A program made the position numbers and the translations under genes. A stretch of DNA of 64,000 bases from Arthrobacter gandavensis. GTDB lineage: Bacteria > Actinomycetota > Actinomycetes > Actinomycetales > Micrococcaceae. The notes under the pieces are model-generated. The model saw only the letters and a list, made by a program, of their open reading frames with translations, made no database searches and had not been told where the DNA came from. The stretch's first letter is position 1, and each line of letters begins with the position of its first letter. Positions 53,142-62,289 of this stretch are shown here, one piece after another. The stretch is taken from positions 1 through 64,000 of the forward strand of contig NZ_VTFU01000003.1 of NCBI RefSeq assembly GCF_009192735.1. Direction: 5' to 3'.

Positions 53142-53933
53142 GTGGGCGAAAACGAGAACATTGAATGCTGGCTGACGGACATGGACGGAGTCCTGGTCCA
53201 CGAGAACCATCCCATTCCGGGAGCAGCCGAACTCATCGACCGCTGGGTCGCCACCTCCAAGCGGTTCCTGGTGCTGACGAACAACTCGATCTACACCCCG
53301 CGTGACCTCGCCGCCCGTCTCCGCGCCTCCGGCCTGGAGGTTCCGGAGGAAAACCTGTGGACCTCGGCACTGGCCACCGCTGAATTCCTCAAGGACCAGG
53401 TCAAGAACACCGGCGCCCCCGGCCGCTGCTTTGTGGTTGGCGAAGCGGGACTGACGACGGCGCTGCACGAGGCCGGCATGATCCTCACCGACACGAACCC
53501 GGACTACGTGGTGCTGGGCGAGACCCGCACCTACTCCTTCGGCACCATCACCAAGGCCATCCGCCTGATCCTCGGCGGGGCCCGTTTCATTGCCACCAAC
53601 CCGGATGTGACCGGCCCGTCGCATGAGGGCGTCCTGCCGGCCACCGGTGCCATTGCCGCCCTGATCACGGCAGCCACCAACATGGAGCCCTACATCGTGG
53701 GCAAGCCCAATCCGATGATGTTCCGTTCTGCCATGCGCAAAATCGATGCGCACTCGGAGACCACTGCAATGATCGGCGACCGGATGGACACCGACATCGT
53801 TGCCGGCATTGAAGCCGGACTGCACACGGTCCTGGTGCTCAGCGGCATCACCCAGCGCGAAGACATCAACCGGTACCCGTTCCGTCCCACCCAGATCCTG
53901 GACTCGGTGGCTGATCTGATCGACACCATTTAG
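53142..53933 (+). CDS. HAD-IIA family phosphatase (NagD-like)
   Basis: The 263-residue protein is a haloacid-dehalogenase phosphatase: motif I DMDGVL with Asp13 and Asp15, motif II LTNNS, a large IIA cap (about 75-175), a lysine in GKPNPMMF and motif IV MIGDRMDTDIVAG. It resembles NagD and p-nitrophenylphosphatase-type enzymes acting on small phosphates. The start is a GTG, divergent from the TrmH-type gene. Confidence 0.9.
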   Translation: MGENENIECWLTDMDGVLVHENHPIPGAAELIDRWVATSKRFLVLTNNSIYTPRDLAARLRASGLEVPEENLWTSALATAEFLKDQVKNTGAPGRCFVVGEAGLTTALHEAGMILTDTNPDYVVLGETRTYSFGTITKAIRLILGGARFIATNPDVTGPSHEGVLPATGAIAALITAATNMEPYIVGKPNPMMFRSAMRKIDAHSETTAMIGDRMDTDIVAGIEAGLHTVLVLSGITQREDINRYPFRPTQILDSVADLIDTI

Positions 53934-53951
53934 CAGCGGTGACGGGGGGAC

Positions 53952-54659
53952 CTAGGGAACGCCCGGTCCGCGGCCATGGACCGGCCGGGCGTTCGCCGGA
54001 GGCTCTCCCACCTCGCTAATGTCATGGCCCCCGCAGGCCGACTTGGTTACGCTTGCCCGCTCGATACGCGACACGGTAAACCACCGCATGGCGTTGCGCA
54101 GCCGGCACCACCCCACCAGGTACCACTGGCCGTTGGTGGAGGCGAACAGCACGGGCTCGACGTCGCGGGTGGTCGTGGTCCCGTCCCCCGAGGTGTAGCG
54201 AAGGCGGATGACCCGCTGCTCTGCCATCGCCTCCTCCAGCGCCGACCTGATGGCGCGCGACGAGGATGGAACCGCGTTGACCCAGACGCGGCCGGCCAAT
54301 TCCTCGGCTCGTGCCTGGGTTTTGGGATCCAGGACATCCAGGATCTTCCGGACTCCGGCCGCCGCCAGGTCGGCGAAGGGGGCATCAGGCGCGGCGGACA
54401 CGGCTGCCATCAGGGCAACGGCCTGCGCCGGGGACAGGCTGACCGGCGGCAGGGACGCGCCGGCGGCCAAACCATAGCCTCCGCCCGGACCCGGACGGGA
54501 CCATACGGGCGCGCCGCTGCTTTCCAGCGCGGCGAGGTCCCGCTTGACCGTCCGGACGGACACGCTGAACTCCCCCGCCAGCCGCTCGGCGGAACAGCCC
54601 CGCGATCCGTTCCGGCGAAGCATCTCCGACAGGGCATGGAGCCGCTCTGTTCGCTTCAC
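53952..54659 (-). CDS. YafY/DeoR-type regulator with WYL-like domain
   Basis: The 235-residue protein has an N-terminal winged helix of the HTH_11 type (RLHALSEMLRRNGSRGCSAERLAGEFSVSVRTVKRDLAAL) and a WYL domain in about residues 135-210: IRLRYTSGDGTTTTRDVEPV, then GQWYLVGWCRLRNAMRWFTVSRI. WYL domains sense nucleic acids or other ligands. It is divergent from the hydrolase gene at 54745 with 85 bases between, and most likely controls it. Confidence 0.85.
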   Translation of the reverse strand: MKRTERLHALSEMLRRNGSRGCSAERLAGEFSVSVRTVKRDLAALESSGAPVWSRPGPGGGYGLAAGASLPPVSLSPAQAVALMAAVSAAPDAPFADLAAAGVRKILDVLDPKTQARAEELAGRVWVNAVPSSSRAIRSALEEAMAEQRVIRLRYTSGDGTTTTRDVEPVLFASTNGQWYLVGWCRLRNAMRWFTVSRIERASVTKSACGGHDISEVGEPPANARPVHGRGPGVP

Positions 54660-54744
54660 TGTGCAGCCCGCCTCACGGCCCGGTCAAAATTCATGACACA
54701 AATAGTGACATACACCTGCCCGCAGCACCTACGACACTGATGAC

Positions 54745-55485
54745 ATGACAACTACTGCGAGCAAATCCATCATCGTCCTGGTCCCCGGTCACTGGTTGGG
54801 GGCCTGGGCATGGGACGACGTCCTCAGCCACCTCAAAACAGACCACCCCTCCGCAACCGCCGTGACGCTGCCCGGCCTGGATCCGGACGATCCGGACCGC
54901 GCGGAGAAGACTCTCGAGGATCAGGCGGCTGCGGTTCTGGACGTCTTTGCCCGGCACGGGGTTTCCGAGGCGCAGCCCGCCGTCATCGTCGCGCACAGCG
55001 GGGCGAACTTTCCGGTCAGTCTTGTCCTTGACCGGCATCCGGAGCTTGTGGGCCGGGTGGTGTGGGTCGATTCAGGACCGGTGGCGGCGGGAAGCACCTT
55101 CGCTCCGGACCTTCCCGAGGATGCCGCGGAGTTCCCGCTGCCGTCCTTCGACATCCTGGCGCAGCAGGCGAGCATCGAAGGCCTGAGCGCAGAGGTCCTT
55201 GAACGGTTTCGGGCCCGGGCCGTCCCCGAGCCCGGCCCCGTGCTTCGCCAGCCCGCCGAGCTCATGAACGATGCCCGGCGCATGATCCCAACCACCCTGG
55301 TGTGCTGCTCGATCCCGGGCGCGCAGGTGCTGGAGCTGGCCCGCACGGGCCATCCCATGTTTGCCGAAGTCGCCACCCTGGAGCACCTCGACGTCGTTGA
55401 CCTCCCCACGGGGCACTGGCCCATGTGGAGCCGGCCCCGGGACCTCGCCCGGGCCATTGCAGCGGCGGCTTTCCCCGCCGGCTGA
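54745..55485 (+). CDS. Alpha/beta hydrolase (EstC/salicylate-esterase-like)
   Basis: The 246-residue protein is an alpha/beta hydrolase with an N-terminal VLVPGHWLGAWAWDDVL (oxyanion region), a nucleophile elbow HSGAN (VAHSGANFP: His-Ser-Gly) and a C-terminal His in TGHWPMWSRP. The layout follows the plant-type salicylate esterase/EstC group. The substrate is unknown. The divergent WYL regulator and a short shared promoter region suggest inducible expression. It has no signal peptide. Confidence 0.82.
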   Translation: MTTTASKSIIVLVPGHWLGAWAWDDVLSHLKTDHPSATAVTLPGLDPDDPDRAEKTLEDQAAAVLDVFARHGVSEAQPAVIVAHSGANFPVSLVLDRHPELVGRVVWVDSGPVAAGSTFAPDLPEDAAEFPLPSFDILAQQASIEGLSAEVLERFRARAVPEPGPVLRQPAELMNDARRMIPTTLVCCSIPGAQVLELARTGHPMFAEVATLEHLDVVDLPTGHWPMWSRPRDLARAIAAAAFPAG

Positions 55486-55537
55486 ACGGCAGCGCTCCAC
55501 CTGACGGGCCGTGCTGAACCCGGCCAGCCAGGCGCAC

Positions 55538-56539
55538 CTAGAAGACGGTCTTGAGTCCCCCGCCGAGTTCGGGCGGGGAGTACAGCCGCAGCACCTCGCG
55601 CACCACCTCCTGGTAGATGCCCGGGTTCCACTGCGGACTGGCATGCGCGGGCCTGGCGCCTGTGGTCACCGGCGAGGTGGTGACGATGTTGTCGGGAAAC
55701 AGCTGGGCCCACTGGTACTTCGCCGTGAAGTAATTGACCGTCTTGTCTTCCGGGTTGCCGATGAACGCCAGCGACGTGCTGCCCAGGGCGGCCGCATACA
55801 GGCGCGGGTCAAAGTGGTAGATGTAGGACGCTTCCGCCTGGATCAGGGTGCTGGACGGAGCCAGCGGCGAGAGCTGCTCGAGGGTCTGATCCACCACCGT
55901 GTTCCAGGTCCGCTCATCTTTGTGCAGGACCCGCTCCCCAAACTCGTACCCGCCGCGGAGGACGCTGGGAATGCGGTAGCCGGCGTCGTACAGCGCGGCC
56001 ACGCCGGTGAACATGGCGCGGTCCAGCACATCCCGGGCGTTGGCCGGGCTGGAGTCCAGGATGATGAGTTCGACGGCGACGCCGCGTTCGAGCAGGCGTG
56101 CGGCGACTTCCACGGCAAGCATCCCGCCGAAGCTGTGACCGTAGAAATAGATGCGCCGCAGCTGGTGGTTGCGGATGTAGCGGAAAACGGCGGCAACTAT
56201 GTCGTCCACATCGAGGCCGAGGTTGGAGTAGCCGACGCCGGCCATCTGCCCGCGGGTCACCAACACCGGGCGCAGGGAGTTCAGGATCCAGACCGTCTCT
56301 TCCCAGCTGGTTTTGTAGCCCGGAAACAGGAACCACGATGCGGCCGGAAAGCGGCGTTCGGCGGTGTCGTCCCGCACCCTCAGGATCTCCAGGTCTTCGC
56401 GGTACCGCTGGATCCTGCGGGTGACAAAAAGATCCGCGGCCAGGGTCAGGCCCGCCGCGCTGCCGGCGAGGAAGCGGCGGCGGGAGAAGCGCTTCAAGCT
56501 CTCCGCAGAGCGCAGGAAATCGGCCGGATCCATGCTCAC
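55538..56539 (-). CDS. Tat-exported alpha/beta hydrolase
   Basis: The 333-residue protein has a twin-arginine signal: SRRRFLAGSAAGLTLAADLF (from about residue 19), which contains an RRxFL-type motif. The hydrolase core has FLFPGYKTSWEET (oxyanion loop), GYSNLGLDVDD, and the nucleophile elbow YGHSFGG with Ser. A catalytic His is likely in the C-terminal part (RPAHASPQW). It is thus an exported or membrane-tethered esterase or lipase. It converges with the previous hydrolase gene and lies 51 bases upstream of pyrE's 3' end. Confidence 0.8.
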   Translation of the reverse strand: MSMDPADFLRSAESLKRFSRRRFLAGSAAGLTLAADLFVTRRIQRYREDLEILRVRDDTAERRFPAASWFLFPGYKTSWEETVWILNSLRPVLVTRGQMAGVGYSNLGLDVDDIVAAVFRYIRNHQLRRIYFYGHSFGGMLAVEVAARLLERGVAVELIILDSSPANARDVLDRAMFTGVAALYDAGYRIPSVLRGGYEFGERVLHKDERTWNTVVDQTLEQLSPLAPSSTLIQAEASYIYHFDPRLYAAALGSTSLAFIGNPEDKTVNYFTAKYQWAQLFPDNIVTTSPVTTGARPAHASPQWNPGIYQEVVREVLRLYSPPELGGGLKTVF

Positions 56540-56590
56540 GAAGACCCGGTTTCCGAACCCGGCGTTCCGGGAGCTGCCGCTTGTCCGGCC

Positions 56591-57160
56591 CTAGTCCAGA
56601 CCCAGTTCATCCTTGCCGTAGGCGTACAGGTACGGCACGCCGGCTTCAGCCTCAATACGCTCCTTCGATCCGGTGTCCCGGTCCACAATGACGGCTACGG
56701 CCACCACGTTTCCGCCTGCGCGCCGCACGCCTTCCACTGCGGTCAGCGCGGAGCCGCCGGTGGTGGAGGTGTCTTCCAGGACCACGACGTTGCGGCCGGC
56801 AACATCCGGTCCCTCCACCTGGCGCCCCATGCCGTAGGACTTCTGTGCCTTGCGCACCACAAACGCGTCAATGGGCCGGCCGGCGCGGGCTCCGGCATGC
56901 ATTACGGCGGTGGCCACCGGGTCAGCGCCCATGGTCAGCCCGCCGGCGCTTTCAAAGGAGATCCCGGCCTGGTCGATCAGGTCCAGCATCACGTCGCCCA
57001 CCAGCTGTGACGCTTCGTGGTGCAGGGTGATCCGGCGCAGGTCGATGTAGTAGTCGGCCTCGGCGCCGGAAGAGAGGATAACTTTGCCGCGGACCACGGC
57101 CAACTCACTAATAAGGTCCAGGAGGCGGGCACGGGCAGCGGGTGAAACAGGCGCGGTCAT
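56591..57160 (-). CDS. pyrE: Orotate phosphoribosyltransferase
   Basis: PyrE transfers orotate to PRPP, the fifth step of pyrimidine synthesis. From the ATG at 57160 it has 189 residues, the usual length. The PRPP-binding motif is [13 protein letters not shown], and other family parts are [29 protein letters not shown] and [13 protein letters not shown] (loop with catalytic Lys). It lies apart from other pyr genes, which is common in actinobacteria. Confidence 0.96.
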   Translation of the reverse strand: MTAPVSPAARARLLDLISELAVVRGKVILSSGAEADYYIDLRRITLHHEASQLVGDVMLDLIDQAGISFESAGGLTMGADPVATAVMHAGARAGRPIDAFVVRKAQKSYGMGRQVEGPDVAGRNVVVLEDTSTTGGSALTAVEGVRRAGGNVVAVAVIVDRDTGSKERIEAEAGVPYLYAYGKDELGLD

Positions 57161-57227
57161 GGCCTCAATCCTAGCCGAGCCGCACATACCCCACCGCGGA
57201 TGTGACGGGAGATATAAGGTGGAGCAC

Positions 57228-58052
57228 ATGCGTCAACTACAAGCTGAAATCATCGCGGAAATGGGCGTGCAGCCCGAAATCGACGTCACGGCTGAAATCC
57301 GGCGGCGGGTGGACTTCCTCAAGTCCTACGCCGCGGCATCGCACACCAACGGATTCGTGCTGGGCATCAGCGGCGGCGTGGACTCCACGCTGGCCGGGAA
57401 GCTGGCCCAGCTCGCCGTCGACGAGCTGACGGCCGAGGGCACCGAATCGCAGTTCATAGCCCTGCGGCTGCCCTACCAGGTCCAGCACGACGAAGCAGAT
57501 GCCCAGGCAGCGCTGGAGTTCATCCGTCCCACCCTCTCCTGGGTCTACAACGTTGCTCCGGCCGTTGACGGGTACCAGGAGGAATACGTGAAGATGAGCG
57601 GCGAGCAGCTCAGCGACTTCAACAAGGGCAACATCAAGGCCCGCGCGCGGATGACTGCCCAGTACGCGGTTGCGGGCGAGCACAATCTGCTGGTCATCGG
57701 CACCGACCACGGAGCGGAATCCGTCACCGGCTTCTTCACGAAGTACGGCGACGGCGGCGCGGACGTCCTGCCGCTGTTCGGGCTGAACAAGCGCCAGAAC
57801 CGGATGCTGCTGACCGAGCTGGGCGCCCCGGCGAACCTGGTGGACAAGGCCCCCACGGCAGACCTGCTCGATGACACTCCCGGCCAGACCGATGAGACGG
57901 AGCTGGGCATCAGTTACGACACCATTGATGATTATCTGGAAGGCCGCGATGTTCCGGAGGACGCGGCGGAGAAGATCGAGCGCCGCTTCCTGATGACCCG
58001 GCACAAGCGCACGGTCCCGGTCAGCATCTTGGACACGTGGTGGAAGCCCTGA
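57228..58052 (+). CDS. nadE: NH3-dependent NAD synthetase
   Basis: NadE makes NAD from deamido-NAD, ATP and ammonia. The 274-residue length fits the short ammonia-dependent form without a glutaminase domain. The ATP pyrophosphatase loop is GISGGVDST (residues 47-54). Other parts are [36 protein letters not shown] and LFGLNKRQ. The ATG at 57228 follows AAGGTGGAG. It is divergent from pyrE by 67 bases. Confidence 0.96.
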   Translation: MRQLQAEIIAEMGVQPEIDVTAEIRRRVDFLKSYAAASHTNGFVLGISGGVDSTLAGKLAQLAVDELTAEGTESQFIALRLPYQVQHDEADAQAALEFIRPTLSWVYNVAPAVDGYQEEYVKMSGEQLSDFNKGNIKARARMTAQYAVAGEHNLLVIGTDHGAESVTGFFTKYGDGGADVLPLFGLNKRQNRMLLTELGAPANLVDKAPTADLLDDTPGQTDETELGISYDTIDDYLEGRDVPEDAAEKIERRFLMTRHKRTVPVSILDTWWKP

Positions 58053-58094
58053 GGCATGCCCTGATCCGGCGGCTCATTCGGTAACGTAGCAAGG

Positions 58095-58898
58095 GTGAAG
58101 ATTGCTACCTGGAATGTGAACTCCATCCGTGCCCGCGCCGACCGTGTCGAAGCCTGGTTGCAGCGCTCCGACGTCGATGTCCTGGCCATTCAGGAAACCA
58201 AGGCCAAGGACGAGAATTTCCCGTGGGAGATCTTTGAGAACAACGGCTACGAAGTTGCGCACTTTGGCCTGAACCAGTGGAACGGCGTGGCGATTGCCTC
58301 GCGGGTGGGGCTCGACGACGTCGAGCGCACCTTCCCCGGCCAGCCGAAATTCGGCAAGACGGCGGAAACCACCGCTTCGGAGGCGCGAGCCATTGGCGCC
58401 ACCTGCAACGGAGTGCGGATCTGGAGCCTCTACGTGCCCAACGGCCGGTCCCTTGACGACCCCCACATGCCCTACAAGCTGAAGTGGCTGGACATCCTGA
58501 AGGACCAGGCCGCAGGCTGGATTAAGGAAAACCCGGACCTGCCGCTGGCCCTGATGGGCGACTGGAACATTGCGCCGCAGGATGACGATGTCTGGGACAT
58601 CGAGCTGTTCCAGCGCGAGAACCACACTCACGTCAGCGAACCCGAACGCCAGGCATTCCGGGCGTTCCTCGACGCCGGATTCACCGACGTCGCCCGTCCG
58701 TACACACCGGGACCCGGCGTGTACACGTATTGGGACTACACCCAGCTGCGTTTCCCGAAGAAGGAAGGCATGCGCATCGACTTTGTCCTCGGTTCCCCGG
58801 CGCTGGCCGCCCGTGTCACCGGCGCCTCGATTGACCGTGAAGAGCGCAAGGGCAAGGGCGCGTCGGACCACGCTCCCGTGATCGTGGAGCTGGACTGA
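58095..58898 (+). CDS. xthA: Exodeoxyribonuclease III
   Basis: This AP endonuclease/3' exonuclease acts in base excision repair. The 267-residue protein has the EEP fold motifs: KIATWNVNSIRAR at the start, the metal Glu in IQETKAKD, YVPNGR (catalytic Tyr), MGDWNIAP (Asp/Asn) and GASDHAPVIVEL (Asp-His) at the end. The start is a GTG after GCAAGG. The next gene starts one base after its stop. Confidence 0.96.
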   Translation: MKIATWNVNSIRARADRVEAWLQRSDVDVLAIQETKAKDENFPWEIFENNGYEVAHFGLNQWNGVAIASRVGLDDVERTFPGQPKFGKTAETTASEARAIGATCNGVRIWSLYVPNGRSLDDPHMPYKLKWLDILKDQAAGWIKENPDLPLALMGDWNIAPQDDDVWDIELFQRENHTHVSEPERQAFRAFLDAGFTDVARPYTPGPGVYTYWDYTQLRFPKKEGMRIDFVLGSPALAARVTGASIDREERKGKGASDHAPVIVELD

Positions 58899-58899
58899 C

Positions 58900-59754
58900 G
58901 TGACCGGGCAGCCGCAGCGCTCCCTGTACCGCACGTTCCCCTACGTGTCGCACCTGCGTGTCTACGAGCCGCTGGATGTGTTTGACGACAACCAGCAGCT
59001 GGCCATCATGGAGCAGCGGGCGCGCGGGCGGCATGAAACCGAGGTCCTGGACCGCAGCGACGCCGTGCGCCGCCTGGTCCGCGCCGTATCGGATCCGTTC
59101 CCGCACAGCACCACCGATTTGGTCCGCGTGCTGCACTATCCCGGGCATGAAGGAACCACCCGGCGGCTGTACTGCCCCAACCAGCTCGCGGTCCGGGCGT
59201 CCCTGGCGGCGGAGTCACTGGGTGAGAGCATCCGCGGACCCCTGGTGGACGTCCTGGTGCCCGAGGTGGCCCGCGAGGCGCACGCCGCCCGCATCGATCC
59301 CGACTCCTTCGCCGACTCGCTCGCGCATCTCCACACCCGGTCGGCAACCTGGGGTGTTCCGTTTGGCTGGTTCGTGCTGCTGCATGAAGAAGACCACGCA
59401 GAGGTGGTGGAGGACGACGGCAAGGTCCAGACCGTGCGGCTGACCGCACCCGTGAGCCAGTGCCTGGACCGGGCCCGTCGGGCCACGGCCGCGCTGGCGC
59501 TGGCCGCGCCGGAACTGGACCTGCTCGATGAACTGGATGAGCTCACCAACTGGCTGGAAATCTTTTCCGAGGATGCGGTCCTGGAACTGGACTACGGTCC
59601 GGTGGCGGATCTGGTCTTCCCCGACGACTCGCCGTCCGATGTCCGGCTGGGCATCGAGTCCCTGGCTGAAGGCGACATGACCGGAGCCGCCGCGTCCTAC
59701 CGCCGGCTGGCCAACCGCTGGATTCCGATCCGCCAGCTGGCCCGCGCCAGCTAG
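58900..59754 (+). CDS. Conserved actinobacterial hypothetical protein
   Basis: The 284-residue protein is a conserved protein I cannot name. It begins LYRTFPYVSHLRVYEPLDVFD and has a segment DLVRVLHYPGHEGTTRRLYCPNQLAVR. An alpha-helical half follows, with the acidic block LDLLDELDELTNWLEIFSEDAVLELDYG near the C-terminus. There is no signal or membrane segment. The GTG start one base after xthA suggests they are co-transcribed, which ties it loosely to DNA repair. Confidence 0.65.
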   Translation: MTGQPQRSLYRTFPYVSHLRVYEPLDVFDDNQQLAIMEQRARGRHETEVLDRSDAVRRLVRAVSDPFPHSTTDLVRVLHYPGHEGTTRRLYCPNQLAVRASLAAESLGESIRGPLVDVLVPEVAREAHAARIDPDSFADSLAHLHTRSATWGVPFGWFVLLHEEDHAEVVEDDGKVQTVRLTAPVSQCLDRARRATAALALAAPELDLLDELDELTNWLEIFSEDAVLELDYGPVADLVFPDDSPSDVRLGIESLAEGDMTGAAASYRRLANRWIPIRQLARAS

Positions 59755-59756
59755 AC

Positions 59757-60368
59757 CTAGCGGACCCGGTCCTCGCGGCTGAAGCGCAGCTTGCGGCCGC
59801 CGTCAATGCTGATCAGCACCGGTGTTTCCCGGCCCAGCGCGACGTCGAGTGCCTCCACCAGAGCCGTGGCGTCCGCCGCGATCAGGTGCGGGGCCGCACC
59901 CTGGCGCGGATTGATGCGGATCCGCAGCGCCGAACTGCCGCGCAGGTCATAGGTGCTGACGGCGGCGGCGGCCACGTCCGGGTCTTCCTGCAGCGCCGAC
60001 CGCAGCGCCTGTTCCGCCATGGCCCCGCTGATCGCCACCCGGCCCGGGGCGCCGTCGTCGTCATATTCCGAGACCAGCGTGCCGGTTCGTCCCCGGCCCT
60101 GTGCCGCGGCCCAAAGGATCAGCAGGACTATCGCCACGGCCATGGCCAGGACCAGCAGCGCCCACATCCAGCTTTGGGACTGGCCCGGCACAGCGGTTTG
60201 CTCACCGAACTCCTGCACCCTCTCCAGCAGGCCGGGGGCAAAGGACTGCCAGCGGGCGGCAGCCTGCGCGGACAGGCTGATCCACAGCAGCCCGCCGCCG
60301 ATGCCGATCAGGATCAATCCCAGCAGCCCCAGCAGGACTCGGTTCAGCGTCCTCGGAGTCCGGTTCAC
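59757..60368 (-). CDS. amaP: Alkaline shock membrane anchor AmaP-like protein
   Basis: The 203-residue protein has two membrane helices near the N-terminus (VLLGLLGLILIGIGGGLLWI at about 10-30 and WMWALLVLAMAVAIVLLILWA at about 67-87). A Gls24-like cytoplasmic domain follows (about 110-200: AISGAMAEQALRSALQEDPDV and LRIRINPRQG). In staphylococci AmaP anchors Asp23 to the membrane. It is the last gene of the minus-strand envelope-stress operon, overlapping the previous gene by four bases. Confidence 0.82.
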   Translation of the reverse strand: MNRTPRTLNRVLLGLLGLILIGIGGGLLWISLSAQAAARWQSFAPGLLERVQEFGEQTAVPGQSQSWMWALLVLAMAVAIVLLILWAAAQGRGRTGTLVSEYDDDGAPGRVAISGAMAEQALRSALQEDPDVAAAAVSTYDLRGSSALRIRINPRQGAAPHLIAADATALVEALDVALGRETPVLISIDGGRKLRFSREDRVR

Positions 60369-60949
60369 TGCCCGATCACCCCCAGGGTGGAGACCTGCAC
60401 GCGCACCTCGGGCTGCGGCTCCAACCCGGTCAGCTGCAGTTCCTCCTCCACGGCCTCCCGCACCACCTCGGCATTGACGGGAACACCGGAAGTCGGGCGG
60501 ATCCGCACGTCCACGCGGTTCCTGCCAACGGTCACCAGCACCTGTTCCGCGGTGACCCCGGCGGTGAGCCGTGCGCGGCGGGCCAGCGAGGAAGCCAGCA
60601 CTTCAGCGTCCACGACGACGGCGGCCCTCGGGTTGGGCAGCGCATAGCGCGGACGGCGGCCCGGCAGGACCGCCTGCAGCAAAAACGCCAGTCCGGCCAG
60701 CAGGAGCAGCAGGCCGCTGAGCCCCAGGACACCCGTGTCCGCGCCGGCGGGCAGGCGTGACAGCCAGGTGCCGAGGGCTGTCGGGTCAGTCAGCCAGGCA
60801 TCCTGGCCCAGCGCCTGCAGCGTTGCTTCCAGCAGGACATAAAGGCAGAACAGGATCCCAAGGAACGCGGCAATCATGGATCCCGGTGTCCGGCTGGCAT
60901 GGGTTTCGCGGCGTACGATCCGCCGGGTGAGGGAGTCGTTGCCGTTCAA
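60365..60949 (-). CDS. DUF6286 membrane protein of the Asp23 operon
   Basis: The 194-residue protein has two membrane helices (about 26-46 and 73-93) and a C-terminal Gls24-like domain (AVVVDAEVLASSLARRARLTAGV, VTVGRNRVDVRIRP, EAVEEELQLTGL). This layout is that of DUF6286 proteins, which sit in actinobacterial Asp23 operons. Four-base overlaps on both sides tie it to its neighbours. It probably takes part in the same membrane-bound envelope-stress complex. Confidence 0.78.
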   Translation of the reverse strand: MNGNDSLTRRIVRRETHASRTPGSMIAAFLGILFCLYVLLEATLQALGQDAWLTDPTALGTWLSRLPAGADTGVLGLSGLLLLLAGLAFLLQAVLPGRRPRYALPNPRAAVVVDAEVLASSLARRARLTAGVTAEQVLVTVGRNRVDVRIRPTSGVPVNAEVVREAVEEELQLTGLEPQPEVRVQVSTLGVIGQ

Positions 60950-61341
60950 CGGACCCTGCTCCCTTCGCTGATCTGGACGCCCGTGACGCGGATGTCCACC
61001 CGCGACACCAGGGATCCGGTCAGCCCGGTGACCTTGTCCTTCAGGAACGGCTTTGCGGCATGCGCGCGGTCCCAGACCGATCCGCCGGACCGGGCGATGA
61101 GCCCGGGATCGGCGGCAATCCGGTTCAGTGCGGGCAGCGACACCGGCAGGGACAGGGACATGGCCAGCATGCCCTGGTCATCGGACCAGGCGACGCGGAT
61201 GGCGGACGGGGGCACGTCAAAGAACTCGGCCGCTGCGGCCTTTGCCGTGGAAGTCAGCGCCTGGGTGCTGATGCGGTTGTGGCCAGCCAGCCCGGAAGTG
61301 CGTGCACCAGCTGGAGAGGCGGCCAGGACTGCGTGGCTCAC
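60946..61341 (-). CDS. Asp23/Gls24-associated small protein
   Basis: The 131-residue protein is Ala-rich and soluble. It has an N-terminal helix NRISTQALTSTAKAAAAEFFDV, a strand IRVAWSDDQGMLAMSLSLPV and a C-terminal RVDIRVTGVQIS, consistent with a shortened Asp23/Gls24-like domain. It overlaps both neighbours by four bases, which places it firmly in the operon. The name is by context and fold resemblance. Confidence 0.65.
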   Translation of the reverse strand: MSHAVLAASPAGARTSGLAGHNRISTQALTSTAKAAAAEFFDVPPSAIRVAWSDDQGMLAMSLSLPVSLPALNRIAADPGLIARSGGSVWDRAHAAKPFLKDKVTGLTGSLVSRVDIRVTGVQISEGSRVR

Positions 61342-61529
61342 GAGGAAGAACGGCGTCCGGTCAGCGCATCACGGACGGTGCGGAAATCCACTTTGCCCTC
61401 CGCGGCGCGCCCGCACAGGGCGCCCACTGCGATGAACAGCGCCATCAGGAGGAATCCCCAAAAATCGAAAATCAGGGCGGTGAAGGCCAAAACTGCCCCG
61501 ATCGCCATGCCCGTAACGGTTGGTTTCAT
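61338..61529 (-). CDS. DUF2273 small membrane protein
   Basis: The 63-residue protein is a single helical hairpin: VTGMAIGAVLAFTALIFDFWGFLLMALFIAVGALCG is almost all hydrophobic, followed by the basic, Arg-rich tail KVDFRTVRDALTGRR. This pattern is DUF2273, typical of Asp23 loci. It lies 106 bases behind the Asp23 gene and overlaps the next gene by four bases. It may help anchor the Asp23 complex. Confidence 0.82.
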   Translation of the reverse strand: MKPTVTGMAIGAVLAFTALIFDFWGFLLMALFIAVGALCGRAAEGKVDFRTVRDALTGRRSSS

Positions 61530-61635
61530 AGTTCCTGCCTCATGACGGTGTTCCCTGGTGTTGCGTTCCCGGCTCTATTCGACCCTATACTGCTTGCTCC
61601 CGCACTGCCTTGCCCGCTGCGGCCCGCACTGCCCG

Positions 61636-62232
61636 CTACGCCGGAGAGGAACCCGTCCGCACTGTCTTATCCGGGCGGCCTTCGGGGGCTCCCGGAATCT
61701 GCACGTCGTTGACGTCAACGTTGACTTCGACCACGCGCAGGCCCACAAGGGATTCCACCGCGGAGTACACCGCGGCGCGGACGGCGTCCGCGATCCGGGT
61801 CAGCGGGATGCCGTAGACGGCCACCAGGGTGACGTCGACAGCCACTTCGGTTTCCCCGACTTCCACGTGGACACCCTGAGTGGCACTGGATCCTCCCACC
61901 GCGTCCCGGACAGCTCCGAGCGCACGCCCGGAACCGGTGCCGAGCGCGTAGACACCCTCCACCGTGCGCGCGGCAATGGCGGCAACCTTCGCCACAGCCT
62001 GCTCGCTGATGGCGGTCTTGCCGCCGATGTTCTCGGGGACGACTCCGGTCCCCGCCGGGGCGGCAGGCGCAGCGGCAGGCGCAGCGACAGGTGCCGGGGC
62101 GGGTGCCTGCACCGGCGCGGGCGCATGGGCCGGCGTGCCCGGTGAACGGGGAGCCGTGGCAGCGTCTGCGGATCCGCTGCCTGCCGGGGGCAGGTTGGCT
62201 GGAGAAAGGTTCTGGTTCTGGGCGTCATCCAT
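61636..62232 (-). CDS. Asp23/Gls24 family envelope stress protein
   Basis: The 198-residue protein has a long disordered Ala/Pro-rich N-terminus (about 15-70). A complete Asp23/Gls24 domain follows: GKTAISEQAVAKVAAIAARTVEGVYAL, VHVEVGETEVAVDVTLVAVYG and a C-terminal VVEVNVDVNDVQI. In firmicutes such proteins form a layer under the membrane that responds to cell-wall stress. It is the first gene of the five-gene minus-strand operon ending at 59757. Confidence 0.9.
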   Translation of the reverse strand: MDDAQNQNLSPANLPPAGSGSADAATAPRSPGTPAHAPAPVQAPAPAPVAAPAAAPAAPAGTGVVPENIGGKTAISEQAVAKVAAIAARTVEGVYALGTGSGRALGAVRDAVGGSSATQGVHVEVGETEVAVDVTLVAVYGIPLTRIADAVRAAVYSAVESLVGLRVVEVNVDVNDVQIPGAPEGRPDKTVRTGSSPA

Positions 62233-62289
62233 GGTGCCCAGCGTATCCTGCAGCCCTCACCCGCGGGCAGGTTTGCTTCCCCGCGCTGC

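Noticed and set aside
55511-57010. 499-codon plus-strand frame across the Tat hydrolase and pyrE
   Set aside because: It runs antisense to two genes with clear motifs and shows no recognisable protein features.
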